The translations under genes and the position numbers were made by a program. The notes below the pieces were generated by a model, which worked only from the letters and a program-made list of their open reading frames with translations, had not been told where the DNA came from and made no database searches. A DNA stretch of 64,000 bases from JAKFWF01 sp963741505 (lineage in GTDB: Bacteria > Pseudomonadota > Alphaproteobacteria > Rhizobiales > Hyphomicrobiaceae), in the NCBI GenBank assembly GCA_963741505.1, contig CAVUIJ010000019.1, positions 62,001-126,000 of the forward strand, in the 5' to 3' direction. This document shows positions 52,021 to 62,888 of the stretch, piece after piece. Position 1 is the first letter of the stretch, and the number at the start of each line of letters is the position of its first letter.

Positions 52021-52683
52021 CTACTCGCCTCCTACAATGTAGCCGTGTCCGCGCTTGGTCTGGATGAAGTCGGAGCCGAGCTTCTTGCGCAGCCGGGCGA
52101 TGAGAACCTCGACAGTATTGCTGTCGTGCTGGAAGTCCTGGGAATAGATGTGCTCGCTGAGCTCGCCCTGCGACACCACGCGTCCGCGATGATGCATCAG
52201 GTAGCCGATGCAGCGGAATTCGAGCTGGGTGAGCGTGATCTTGCGACCGTCGACGGCGATGTCGCGCTGGCGCATATCGAGCGTCACGTTGCCGACCTTG
52301 ATGGCAGAGTCGGCGCTGCCGGCGGCGCGACGCAGGATCGAGCGCAGGCGGGCGAGAAGCTCCTCCATGCGGAACGGCTTGGTCAGATAGTCGTCGGCAC
52401 CGGCATCGATGCCGTCGACCTTGTCACGCCAGCTGTCGCGGGCGGTCAGCGCCAGCACCGGCATCGAACGCCGCGCCTCGCGCCAGCGGCGCAGCACGGT
52501 CATCCCGTCGATCTTCGGCAGGCCGAGATCGAGGATGACCGCGTCGTAGTCCTCGGTATCGCCCTTGAACCAGGCGTCCTCGCCATCGGCGGCGATCTCG
52601 GCAGACGTAGCCGGCCTCGCTCGAGCGCGCGCTGCAGGTCGGCGGCAATCCTTGGCTTCGTCCTCGACGATCAGAATGCGCAT
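52021..52683 (-). CDS. OmpR/PhoP-family response regulator (three small insertions)
   Basis: About 220 residues. A receiver domain (MRILIVEDEAK, phospho-acceptor Asp in DAVILDLGLPKIDGMTVLRR, ALTARDSWRDKVDGIDAGAD, Lys of YLTKPFRMEELLARLR) and a winged-helix domain (LTQLEFRCIGYLMHHRGRVV, SNTVEVLIARLRKKLGSDFI). Residues 12-28 are garbled by three single-base insertions near 52650, 52622 and 52603 that together keep the frame; corrected, it reads KIAADLQRALSEAGYVAEIA. Predicted regulator of the adjacent cytochrome operon. Confidence 0.92.
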   Translation of the reverse strand: MRILIVEDEAKDCRRPAARARARPATSAEIAADGEDAWFKGDTEDYDAVILDLGLPKIDGMTVLRRWREARRSMPVLALTARDSWRDKVDGIDAGADDYLTKPFRMEELLARLRSILRRAAGSADSAIKVGNVTLDMRQRDIAVDGRKITLTQLEFRCIGYLMHHRGRVVSQGELSEHIYSQDFQHDSNTVEVLIARLRKKLGSDFIQTKRGHGYIVGGE

Positions 52684-52689
52684 GGGCGT

Positions 52690-53021
52690 CTACTCGGCCT
52701 TCAAGACTTCGAGCGTCGCCGCGTCGATGTAGAGCTCGCGCACCCGCCCGCCCTCAGCGATGATTTTCAATTCGTAGACGATCCGGCCGCGCTTGCGTTC
52801 GACTTCGATGCGGATCACTCGGCCGGGCACCGACTCTCTCGGCGGCGGCCAGCACCTCCGCCAGCGGCCTGATCTCGCCACTTGTTGACGGCTTCGAGCA
52901 CCTGGTCCTGGCTGAGGCCGCGCTTGCTGTCGGCACGGCCTGGACCCGGGCATAGCATTGCCGATGCGCCCGCGACGACGGCGCATACCGCGAAATTCCT
53001 GACGGCGCGGCTCGATGCCAT
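52690..53021 (-). CDS. PepSY-domain periplasmic protein (two insertions)
   Basis: About 109 residues. A signal peptide (NFAVCAVVAGASAMLC) precedes SKRGLSQDQVLEAVNKGEIR, LAEVLAAAERV and the PepSY strand region GRVIRIEVERKRGRIVYELK ... VRELYIDAATLEVLKAE. Extra bases near 52880 and 52831 break the frame; removing both gives the continuous protein. PepSY proteins are small periplasmic modulators often encoded ahead of two-component systems beside cytochrome genes. First gene of the PepSY-regulator-kinase operon, 6 bases before the regulator. Confidence 0.82.
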
Positions 53022-53287
53022 TGCGCAACGATCCTCGACTTGCTTGATTTTTTATCATGCGCCGCGGTACCTGACGGGAACATGACACCAACTGCCGCAG
53101 GCGCGCCGAGGCGACCTCCGGCCAATCGTCACCGCCCCCAGGGCTCCGCCATGCCAATTAGTCCAAAGGCGGTCATTGAATGCAGGCCGGTTTCGGGCTA
53201 ACGAACCACTCGTATTCTACCCATCCCGCGCTCAGCGATACCGCCCGCGAGGCCGCATCCGGCGCGATTTTCAGGAGAAGTAAGCCC

Positions 53288-54255
53288 ATGGCACGCACCA
53301 AGATCGCGCTGATCGGCGCCGGACAGATCGGTGGCACGCTTGCCCTTCTCGCCGGCCTGAAGGAGCTCGGCGACATCGTGCTCTGCGACATGATGGAAGG
53401 CACCGCCAAGGGCAAGGCGCTCGACCTCGCCCAGACTGCTGCGATCGAAGGCTACAACGCCAAGCTCGGCGGCGCCGGCGTCGCTTCCTACGAGGGCATT
53501 AAAGGCGCCGATGTGTGCATCGTCACCGCCGGCGTGCCGCGCAAGCCCGGCATGAGCCGCGACGATCTGATCGGCATCAACCTCAAGGTGATGGAACAGG
53601 TCGGCGCCGGCATCAAGAGTTACGCCCCCGACGCCTTCGTGATCTGCATCACCAACCCGCTCGATGCCATGGTCTGGGCGCTGCAGAAGTTCTCGGGCCT
53701 GCCTGCCAACAAGGTGGTCGGCATGGCCGGTGTGCTCGACAGCGCGCGCTTCGCCTGCTTCCTTGCCGAAGCCGCCGGCGTGTCGGTCGAGGACGTGCGG
53801 GCGATGACGCTCGGCGGCCACGGCGACGACATGGTGCCGATGGTGCGCTATTCGACGATCGGCGGCGTGCCGCTGCCCGACTGCGTCAAGCTCGGCATGT
53901 TCACGCAGGAGAGCCTCGACGCGATGATCAAGCGCACCCGCGGCGGCGGCGGCGAGATCGTCGCCCTGCTCGGCAACGGCTCGGCGTTCTACGCTCCGGC
54001 GGCGTCGGCGATCGCCATGGCCGACAGCTACCTGAAGGACAAGAAGCGCGTGCTGCCGTGCGCGGCCCACTTAGCGGCCAGTACGGCGTCAAGGACATGT
54101 ATGTCGGTGTGCCGGTGGTGATCGGCGCCAACGGCGTCGAGCGCGTCATCGAGTTGGCATTGGACGCCGGCGAGAAGGCGATGTTCGAGAAGTCGGTGGC
54201 GGCCGTGAACGGGCTTGTTGCGGCGTGCAAGGCGATTGCCCCGCAATTGGCTTGA
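53288..54255 (+). CDS. mdh: Malate dehydrogenase (one-base deletion)
   Basis: NAD-dependent enzyme of the TCA cycle, about 322 residues. MARTKIALIGAGQIGGTLAL binds NAD; VTAGVPRKPGMSRDDLIGIN, ICITNPLDAMVWALQKFSGL, GVLDSARFACFLAE and catalytic His near residue 178 in LGGHGDDMVPMVRY mark the alphaproteobacterial Mdh. A missing base near 54070 (CAC-TT-AGC) shifts the frame; the other frame continues SGQYGVKDMYVGVPVVIGAN to TGA at 54253. The usual mdh-sucCD order is not seen. The start has AGGAG upstream. Confidence 0.95.
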
Positions 54256-54259
54256 TCTT

Positions 54260-54452
54260 CCCCTCTCCCCCGCCACTTCGGGGGAGAGGGGAGAGGACCA
54301 CCCGCCAGGGTGGTCCGAGGGTGAGGGGCGGCTCCTCGCTCAGAAACTTGGTTCATGCAATGCGCTGATGGTTGGGCAAGCACGGAGCAAGCGGCCGCCC
54401 CTCACCCTAACCCTCTCCCCCCACGCACCCGAAGGGTGCTAGGGGGAGAGGG
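54260..54452. repeat. Cluster of intergenic hairpins (BIME-like)
   Basis: Four nested palindromes fill the mdh-RidA spacer: CCCCTCTCCCCCG/CGGGGGAGAGGGG (54260-54272/54279-54291), GACCACCC/GGGTGGTC (54296-54303/54308-54315), AGGGTGAGGGGCGGC-type left arm (to 54332) against GCCGCCCCTCACCCT (54394-54408), and CCCTCTCCCCC/GGGGGAGAGGG (54411-54421/54442-54452) around a GCACCC-GAA-GGGTGC hairpin. This is the common CCCTCACCCTAACCCTCTCCCC repeat of alphaproteobacteria. The first stem may also end mdh transcription. Confidence 0.82.
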
Positions 54453-54492
54453 AATAAATGAGTTCTTTTGTCGCCGTATCAAGGAGCCCCCC

Positions 54493-54877
54493 ATGCCCAA
54501 GCGCGCGATCGAGACCCCGAAGGCGAAGGCCGTCGGTCCCTATTCGATGGCCATCGAGGCCGGCGATTATGTCTATTTGTCCGGCCAGACGCCGATGGAC
54601 CCGGCAACGGGTAAGCTCATTCAGGCCGACATCGGCGCCGAGACCAAGCAGTGCCTGGAGAACCTCAAGAACGTGCTCGAGGCGGCCGGCCTGACCTTCG
54701 CCAATGTCGTGAAATCGAACGTGTTTTTGACCAACATGGGCGATTTCGGCGCAATGAACGAGGTCTACAAGGGCTACTTCCCGGCGCCTTATCCCTGCCC
54801 GCTCGACGGTGGCGGTGGCAGCATTGCCGCTCGGCGCCCGCGTCGAGATCGAACTCGTCGCCTACCGCGGCAAGTGA
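54493..54877 (+). CDS. RidA family enamine/imine deaminase (frameshifted)
   Basis: About 127 residues, close to canonical RidA. ETPKAKAVGPYSMAIEAGDY, VYLSGQTPMDPATGKLI and NVLEAAGLTFANVVKSNVFL are clear. One extra T near 54793 breaks the frame after YFPAPYP; removing it gives ARSTVAVAALPLGARVEIEL and YRGK to the stop at 54875, restoring the active-site Arg and Glu. It hydrolyses reactive enamines from PLP enzymes. AAGGAG precedes the ATG. Confidence 0.88.
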
Positions 54878-54964
54878 GACCCAGATGAAGCGCCTGACTG
54901 CAGCGGCAATTGCTGTTCGGACTTCTCCCGAACCGGGCCGTGCGGAGGTCACGCCTCCCCACCA

Positions 54965-55112
54965 CCGTCATCCCGACGAAGGTCGGGACACACGACAACT
55001 TACCATGAACTGTCAGCTGCAAGTGAAATTCGATGTGTCTGCAGCAAATGTTATCTGCAATTGACAGCCTGCTGAAGCTTGTCGATTGTCCCGGCCTTCG
55101 CCGGGATGACGG
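54965..55112. repeat. Inverted pair of 26-bp hairpin repeats
   Basis: The 26-base unit beginning CCGTCATCCCGACGAAGG (54965-54990) recurs in inverted orientation at 55087-55112 with two changes that keep the internal hairpin (TCCCGRCGAAGGYCGGGA). This is the common GTCATCCCGGCGAAGGCCGGGA repeat. Between the copies are about 96 bases without a gene. The right copy abuts the remnant of a glutathione S-transferase gene. Confidence 0.82.
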
Positions 55113-55250
55113 CACTGGGTGGGTTGATCGCGCTGGTCCGATTGGAACTGGAGCCGCACGGCACTTCCGTGACAGACTCTCCTTCTCGGCGAGCGCGATT
55201 CGCACTTTGCGGGCGTAGGGGCTTGGTGTCGCGCTGATCAGTTTGTACAA
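55113..55250 (-). pseudogene. Glutathione S-transferase N-terminal remnant
   Basis: Reading from 55250 with a TTG in place of ATG: MYKLISATPSPYARKVRIAL followed by AEKE, an almost canonical GST thioredoxin-fold start. After a frame change it reads VTEVPCGSSSNRTSAINP, also GST-like, and then runs into the hairpin repeat at 55112. No further GST sequence (the C-terminal helical domain) is found before the RidA gene. Only about 45 of about 200 codons survive, so this is a truncated gene, probably cut when the repeat pair or an associated deletion arose. Confidence 0.7.
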
Positions 55251-55266
55251 GACAAGCCCTCTGGTC

Positions 55267-56095
<829 letters not shown>

Positions 56096-56111
56096 TGGAC
56101 GCCAGTTAACC

Positions 56112-57096
<985 letters not shown>

Positions 57097-57226
57097 GGCC
57101 TTCTTCCTTTGTAAGAAATGCGGTGCAGCATAGATCAGGTGCCTGGTCGCCCAGCGCAAGTCGCCGGCACGAACCACAATTGCGGGGCGCGACTGCCTTG
57201 AGAAATAGCCGCGACGCGCCGGGCGA

Positions 57227-57757
57227 CTATTCCGAGTGCATTTTGCCGGCTTTGCCGATCTTGCGCATTGGTTTGCTAATCTTGCTCGATTTGGTGCCAG
57301 TCGAGCCGAACCCCCCGGCGCCGCGACGAGTTGCCGACACGGCACCCACTTCCCCGATTGCTGCACGGCTGACCGGCGCGATGATCATTTGCGCGATCCG
57401 CATCCCGCGCGTGATCTCGAAATTCTCCGCGCCGAGATTGACCAGCAGCACCTGAACCTCACCGCGATAGTCGCTATCGATGGTGCCGGGGCTGTTGAGG
57501 ACGGTGACACCGTTCTTGAAGGCAAGGCCCGAGCGCGGGCGAACCTGCGCCTCGTGGCCCGCCGGCAACTCGATGATGAGCCCGGTTGGCACCAGCGCGC
57601 GGGCGCCGGGCGTCAGGACCAGCGGCGCGCCGTCCGGCACCGCGGCGGCGAGATCGAGGCCGGCGGCATGTCGGGTCTGGTAGGACGGCAGCGCCAGCCC
57701 ATTACCATGCGGCAGCCGCACGACTTTGACCCGGATGATTTTCGGTCTTGTTGCCAT
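57227..57757 (-). CDS. dut: dUTP diphosphatase
   Basis: Trimeric dUTPase that keeps uracil out of DNA and supplies dUMP; 176 residues. All five motifs are visible: AAGLDLAA, RPRSGLAFK, GTIDSDYRGE (catalytic Asp), RIAQMII and the C-terminal RGAGGFGSTG. An extra basic tail (SKISKPMRKIGKAGKMHSE) follows motif five. It starts 1 base after the coaBC stop, the conserved coaBC-dut order of alphaproteobacteria. Complete. Confidence 0.95.
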   Translation of the reverse strand: MATRPKIIRVKVVRLPHGNGLALPSYQTRHAAGLDLAAAVPDGAPLVLTPGARALVPTGLIIELPAGHEAQVRPRSGLAFKNGVTVLNSPGTIDSDYRGEVQVLLVNLGAENFEITRGMRIAQMIIAPVSRAAIGEVGAVSATRRGAGGFGSTGTKSSKISKPMRKIGKAGKMHSE

Positions 57758-57758
57758 C

Positions 57759-58987
57759 TCAGACGTCGACCTGGGTGCGGGCAATGTGCTCGGCGGCACG
57801 CTCGACCAGCTTCTTCGCGACGTCGGCCTTGGCCATGTCGGGCCAGCTTTCGACACCGTCGGCGGTGATCAGGTGCACGGTGTTGCGATCGCCGCCCATG
57901 ATGCCTGTCTCATGTGAAACATCGTTGGCGACGATCCAGTCACAGCCCTTCGACTTGCGTTTCTTGGTCGCGTGCTCGATCACGTTCTCGGTCTCGGCGG
58001 CAAAGCCGATGACGAGGGCCGGGCGATGCGCCGTGCGCTTCGACATGGTTTTCAGGATGTCCGGGTTCTCGGTCAGGGTCAGGGTCGGCGTCGCGCCCGA
58101 CCCCTTCTTGATCTTCTCGTCGGCGGCGGAGGCGACGCGCCAGTCGGCGACGGCGGCAGCAAAAATGCCAATGTCGGCCTGGGGCGCTGCTTGCACGGCG
58201 GCCAGCATCTGCGCGGCGGTTTCGACGCGGATCACGTTGACGCCTGCCGGATCGGACAATCCGACCGGACCCGATACCAGCGTCACTTCGGCGCCGAGCG
58301 CGCGGGCGGCGGCGGCAATGGCGTAGCCCTGCTTGCCGGACGAGCGGTTGGCGATATAGCGGACCGGGTCGATCGGCTCGTACGTCGGCCCGGCGGTGAC
58401 GAGAACGTGCTGCCCGGCAAGGGGACCCTTTTTCACATTCAAAGTCTTGTCGATCGCGGCGATGATCTGCGGCACTTCTGCCATCCGCCCGACGCCTGAT
58501 TCGCCGCGCTCGGCCATCTCGCCGGCGTTGGGGCCGACGAAGGTGATGCCGTCGCCCGTCAATTGCTCGACGTTGCGCATCGTTGCCGGGTGGCTCCACA
58601 TCCGCGGGTTCATGGCCGGCGCGACCAGCACCGGCTTGTCGGTCGCCATCAGCACGGCGGTGGCGAGATCGTCGGCGTGGCCACCCGCCATCTTGGCCAA
58701 CAGATCGGCGGTGGCCGGTGCGACGACGATCAGATCGGCCTCGCGCGACAACCGGATGTGGCCGATCTCGCGCTCGTCATCGAGGTCGAACAGGTCGCTG
58801 AACACTCTGCTGTTGGTCAGCGCCGCCGACCGACAGCGGCGTCACGAACTGCGCCGCCGCCCTGGTCATCACGGCAGCGCACGTGATCGCCGCGCTCGCG
58901 CAGGCGCCGGATCAGATCGAGGCACTTGTAGGCGGCAATGCCGCCGCCGATGATCAGCAGGATGTGCTTTGGGACGTGCTTCGTCAT
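57759..58987 (-). CDS. coaBC: CoaBC, bifunctional phosphopantothenoylcysteine synthetase/decarboxylase (two insertions)
   Basis: Two steps of coenzyme A biosynthesis; about 409 residues. The decarboxylase half has ILLIIGGGIAAYKCLDLIRR, VVAPATADLLAKMAGGHADD and the PXMNXXMW motif APAMNPRMWSHPA; the synthetase half has VLVTAGPTYEPIDPVRYIAN, NRSSGKQGYAIAAAA, AAVADWR and KSKGCDWIVANDV. Extra bases near 58873 and 58830 break the N-terminal part; removing both gives VRCVMTRAAAQFVTPLSVGA. The start overlaps the stop of the M24 peptidase (ATGA), and dut follows by 1 base. Confidence 0.94.
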
Positions 58988-60135
58988 TTCACCACGAACT
59001 CGATTGCGGCCTTCGACAACACCTCCGAGCCGCTGGCCGTGACGAGGCTGGTGCGGCCGAGCGTTGCGGCAAGGCCGGTCGCGTCGTCGAAGATGATCAT
59101 GTGGATGAAGAACACCATGCCCGGTGCCGCCACCACCGGGTTGTCCTTGTACAGCATCGGCCAGTCCATCCAGTTTGGCGCGTAGGTGGTGCCGAGCGAA
59201 TAGCCGCAGGCGTTGAGACGGGCTTTCGAGAACCCAGCGCCGTCGAGCGACCTGGCGTGCGCGTCGAAGACCTCGCCGACCGTGCGGCCGGGCTTCAAGG
59301 CCGCCTCGCATGCCAGGAGCGCGTCCTGCGCCGCCTTCCACATCTCGAGCTGGCGCGCGGGCGGCTTGCCGATGCGCAAGGTGCGCATCATCGCCGAATG
59401 GTAGTGGCGATAAGTACCGGCCCATTCGAGGGTCAGCTGGTCTTGTGTCTCGAGATGGCGGCGGCCGGTGAAATAGCGGCACATCATGGCGCCGGGGCCG
59501 GAGCCGATGATGAACTCGTTGCCGGGATCATCGCCGCCGCCGCGAAAGATCTCGCCATGCATGTTGGCCAGAATGTCGCCTTCGAAGGCGCCGGGCCCGG
59601 CGGTCGCGACCGCCGCATCCCAGGCCTTGTCGGCAAGCTCGGCGGCCTTGCGCACATAGACGATCTCGGCCGGGCTTTTGACCAGGCGCAGCCTGGTCAC
59701 GAGATCCGACGCATCGGTGAGCGTGGCAAACCCCGCCATCGCCACTTCCAGCCGGCGGCCGTTGTGGGCGGTGAGGCCATAGGCGTCGTACTCGACGCCG
59801 AGCCTGGCACCCTTGAGGCCGTATTCGGCAAGGATGGTTTTCAGATCCTCGGCCGGGTTCGAGCCGTCGCGATCGACCCAGACGCGGATGTCGCCGACGA
59901 CCGAGGTGAACTTCGCCTGCCGCTGATCTGCCGAGCGCGTCATCAGCACCATGCGGCCGTCGGCGGTGAGCACGATGGTCTGGAAGAACACGTAGCCGAA
60001 GGTATCGTAGCCGGTGAGATAGTACATGCTTTCCTGCCGGAACATCAGCAGGCCATCGAGGCCGCGGCTCTTCATCTCGGCGATGGCGGCGCTGCGGCGT
60101 TGGCCTAGTTCGGCTTCGGAGAAATGGATCGGCAT
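58984..60135 (-). CDS. M24 family metallopeptidase (Xaa-Pro dipeptidase/creatinase-like)
   Basis: About 383 residues with a pita-bread fold. N-terminal domain MPIHFSEAELGQRRSAAIAE, GLDGLLMFRQESMYYLTGYD; catalytic domain AEIVYVRKAAELADKAWDAA, NEFIIGSGPGAMMCRYFTGR, LTLEWAGTYRHYHSAMMRTL and MVFFIHMIIFDDATGLAATL. Several canonical metal ligands (the DxxD pair, typically D-x(10)-D) read E-W-A and are not intact, so it may be a creatinase-like or non-proteolytic member. The ATG at 60135 is preferred; a TTG at 60153 is an alternative. Divergent from mttB, 79 bases apart. Confidence 0.85.
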   Translation of the reverse strand: MPIHFSEAELGQRRSAAIAEMKSRGLDGLLMFRQESMYYLTGYDTFGYVFFQTIVLTADGRMVLMTRSADQRQAKFTSVVGDIRVWVDRDGSNPAEDLKTILAEYGLKGARLGVEYDAYGLTAHNGRRLEVAMAGFATLTDASDLVTRLRLVKSPAEIVYVRKAAELADKAWDAAVATAGPGAFEGDILANMHGEIFRGGGDDPGNEFIIGSGPGAMMCRYFTGRRHLETQDQLTLEWAGTYRHYHSAMMRTLRIGKPPARQLEMWKAAQDALLACEAALKPGRTVGEVFDAHARSLDGAGFSKARLNACGYSLGTTYAPNWMDWPMLYKDNPVVAAPGMVFFIHMIIFDDATGLAATLGRTSLVTASGSEVLSKAAIEFVVK

Positions 60136-60214
60136 GAGGTGCTGCTCTGGCAACTTCCGCTAATTTCAGTGACACTCGCAAGGCGGCGATCCCAAGACAA
60201 GGGCAAGATATACC

Positions 60215-61787
60215 ATGAGCGACGACGGCGCGGCGGAAACAGGTGCAAAGCGTGAACGCCGCGGCGGGCGCGGTGGCCGCAGCGCTCGCGCCGAAGCGAC
60301 CGGCACCGTCCAGAAGCCGTTCCGGCAGCCGCAGCGGCGCTTTCCGCCGACCGAGGTTGTATCAGCCGACGAATTGGAGGCGATCCACAACGCTTCATTG
60401 ACCGTGCTCGAAGAGATCGGCATGGATTTTCTCGAGCCGCAGGCCCGCGCCTTGCTGCAGGCGGCCGGCGCCGACGTGCGGGCCGGCAGCGAGCGGGTGC
60501 GCTTCGACCGGCATTTCATTCTCGACAAGATCAAGACCGCGCCGGCCGAATTCACCCTGCATGCCCGCAACCCGGCACACAATTTGCGCTTTGGCGGCGA
60601 CAACGTGATCTTCGCCCAGGTGGCGAGCACGCCAAATGCGTCGGATCTCGATGGCGGCCGGCGCCCCGGCAATCGCCAGGATTTCCAGAACTTCGTTCGG
60701 CTTGGCGCAGAGCTACAACATCATCCACATGACGGGCGGCTATCCGGTTGAGCCGGTCGATATCCACGCCTCCGTCCGCCATCTCGATTGCCTGTCGGAC
60801 ATCGCAAAGCTCACCGACAAGGCGTTCCACGCCTATTCGCTGGGACGCACGCGCAACCGCGACGCGCTGGAGATCACGCGAATTGCGCGCGGCATTTCCG
60901 ATGCGCAGCTCGATGCCGAACCATCGCTGATCTCGGTGATCAACTCGTCGTCGCCGTTGCGCCTCGATGCGCCGATGCTGACCGGTATCCTCGAGATGAG
61001 TGCGCGCGGCCAGGTGATCATCATGACGCCGTTCACGCTCGCCGGTGCCATGGCGCCGGTGACGATCGCCGGTGCGCTCGCCCAGCAGAACGCCGAGGCG
61101 CTGGCCGGCATCGCCCTGACGCAGGTGGTCAAGCCCGGCGCGCCGGTGGTCTATGGCGGCTTTACGTCGAATGTCGACATGAAGTCGGGCGCGCCGGCGT
61201 TCGGCACCCCCGAATACATGAAGGCGCAGCTGGTCGGTGGGCAATTGGCGCGGCGCTATCAAATCCCTTACCGCACCTCGAACACCTGCGCCGCCAACAC
61301 CGTCGACGCGCAAGCCGCCTGGGAGAGCGTGTTCTCGCTGTGGGGCGCGGTGATGGGCGGCGGCAATTTCATCCTGCATGCCGCCGGCTGGATGGAGGGC
61401 GGGCTCACCGCTTCATTCGAAAAAACGATCGTCGATGTCGATCTCTTGCAGATGGTGGAAGCTTTCCTCGAGCCGCTTGACGTATCGACCGATGCGCTCG
61501 GGCTCGACGCCATGCGCGAGGTCGGTCCCGGCGGCCATTACTTCGGTGCGGCGCACACGCAATCGCGCTACCAGACGGCGTTTTACGCGCCGCTGTTGTC
61601 GGACTGGCGCAACTTCGAGACGTGGGCGCAGGCCGGCTCGCCGACCGCGATGCAAAAGGCCAATACGGTGTGGAAGGAGACGCTCGCCCGTTACCAGCGC
61701 CCGCCGATGGACCCTGCCATCGAAGAAGAGCTCGATGCCTTCGTGTCGCGGCGCAAGGCCGAGGGCGGCGTCAAGACGGATTTCTGA
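60215..61787 (+). CDS. Trimethylamine methyltransferase (MttB) family protein, non-pyrrolysine (frameshifted)
   Basis: About 523 residues. An Arg/Gly-rich start (AKRERRGGRGGRSARAEATG) is followed by EVVSADELEAIHNASLTVLE, GMDFLEPQARALLQAAGADV, the split segment near VASTPNASDLDGGRRPGNRQ, then IIMTPFTLAGAMAPVTIAGA, GAPVVYGGFTSNVDMKSGAP and TSNTCAANTVDAQAAWESVF. One extra G near 60704 breaks the frame; removing it gives FVRLAQSYNIIHMTGGYPVE. No in-frame UAG exists, so it belongs to the non-pyrrolysine group that includes glycine-betaine methyltransferases. No corrinoid partner is in the window. Confidence 0.88.
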
Positions 61788-61883
61788 GGGCGTCTACCGC
61801 CGCTCCCTGAACTCAAGGCCGAGTGCGCCTGTGGCGGTTCGTTCTCCTCCTGCGGGCAGCGTGCTGTTGTGCCGAACTCGAAC

Positions 61884-62627
61884 TTACCGCAACACCGACG
61901 ACAAGTTTCGCAAGCTCAACAGAATTACGACGACGCCGACAAAGATCATCACCGGTTGGTCGGGCAAGTGCTTGGTCGCGTAAGCGGCAAAGGGCGACGC
62001 AACGACACCACCGATCACGAGTTCGACGATGACCGGCCAAAGCGATAGGCCGATGGTCGCAAGAAAGGTCGCCGTCACGGCTGTGGTCACGAAGAACTCT
62101 GCCGCGTTGCCCGTACCAATGGCAATGCGTGGCGTCACGCCTTGGCCGATCAGGGTTGTTGCTACGATCGGCCCCCATCCTCCGCCGCCAATCGCGTCGA
62201 GGAACCCGCCCACGAACCCAAGGAGACCGGGTCTCTTGGCAGTTCTGCTATTCGTCCGCGCTTTCCGAGAGGCCCGCCACAAGATGACCAGTCCCATCGC
62301 CAGCAAGTAGGCGCTGACGAAGGGGCGAATGCGTTCTCCTGGTACGGCCACAAGGACGTTGGCACCGAGTACGCCACCCAAGACGCCACTGATGGCCAGC
62401 CAAGCAAGCAGGCGTCTGTCGACATTCCCCATCCGCCAATGCGCCGTGCCGGAAGCCGCCGTGGTGAAGACTTCGGCGGCATGAACCGAGGCACTGGCTG
62501 TCGCCGGAGGTACGCCCAAGCTCATCAGGACCGTGGTGGCCGTGATGCCATAGGCCATGCCGATGGTGCCATCGACCACCTGTGCGGCAAAACCAACCGC
62601 CATGAAGAGCAATATTTCGTTCGTCAT
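61884..62627 (-). CDS. TauE/SafE family sulfite/anion exporter
   Basis: A 247-residue membrane protein with about eight hydrophobic segments: MTNEILLFMAVGFAAQVVDG, ITATTVLMSLGVPPATASAS, LLAWLAISGVLGGVLGANVL, FVSAYLLAMGLVILW, GGFLDAIGGGGWGPIVATTL, FFVTTAVTATFLATIGL, WPVIVELVIGGVVASPFAAY and MIFVGVVVILLSLRNL. The duplicated GGFLDAIGGGGWG / VVDGTIGMAYG motifs are typical of TauE/SafE. Predicted to export sulfite, sulfoacetate or related anions; the substrate is not set. Complete. Confidence 0.9.
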   Translation of the reverse strand: MTNEILLFMAVGFAAQVVDGTIGMAYGITATTVLMSLGVPPATASASVHAAEVFTTAASGTAHWRMGNVDRRLLAWLAISGVLGGVLGANVLVAVPGERIRPFVSAYLLAMGLVILWRASRKARTNSRTAKRPGLLGFVGGFLDAIGGGGWGPIVATTLIGQGVTPRIAIGTGNAAEFFVTTAVTATFLATIGLSLWPVIVELVIGGVVASPFAAYATKHLPDQPVMIFVGVVVILLSLRNLSSVLR

Positions 62628-62888
62628 GGTGCTGCCCCCAAAGTGCCTGTCGAGGCGGCCTGCCGATACGGGGCTAGCATCTTGTGGACAAAGCATTTCG
62701 AGTTGTCATCCGGAATCCCGGCGACAACGCTTTGGCAATCCGCCGGCGGCGGACATGCCCGGGTCCGTCGGCCAACCGGATGCGAGTCTGCCCCTTAACT
62801 GTGACCAACCCGCGTCCCCGCCTTGGTGGCGCCGCCCGAATCACTCGATGGTCCTCGTCAACGCACATTTGCCCCGGGGAACACGACA

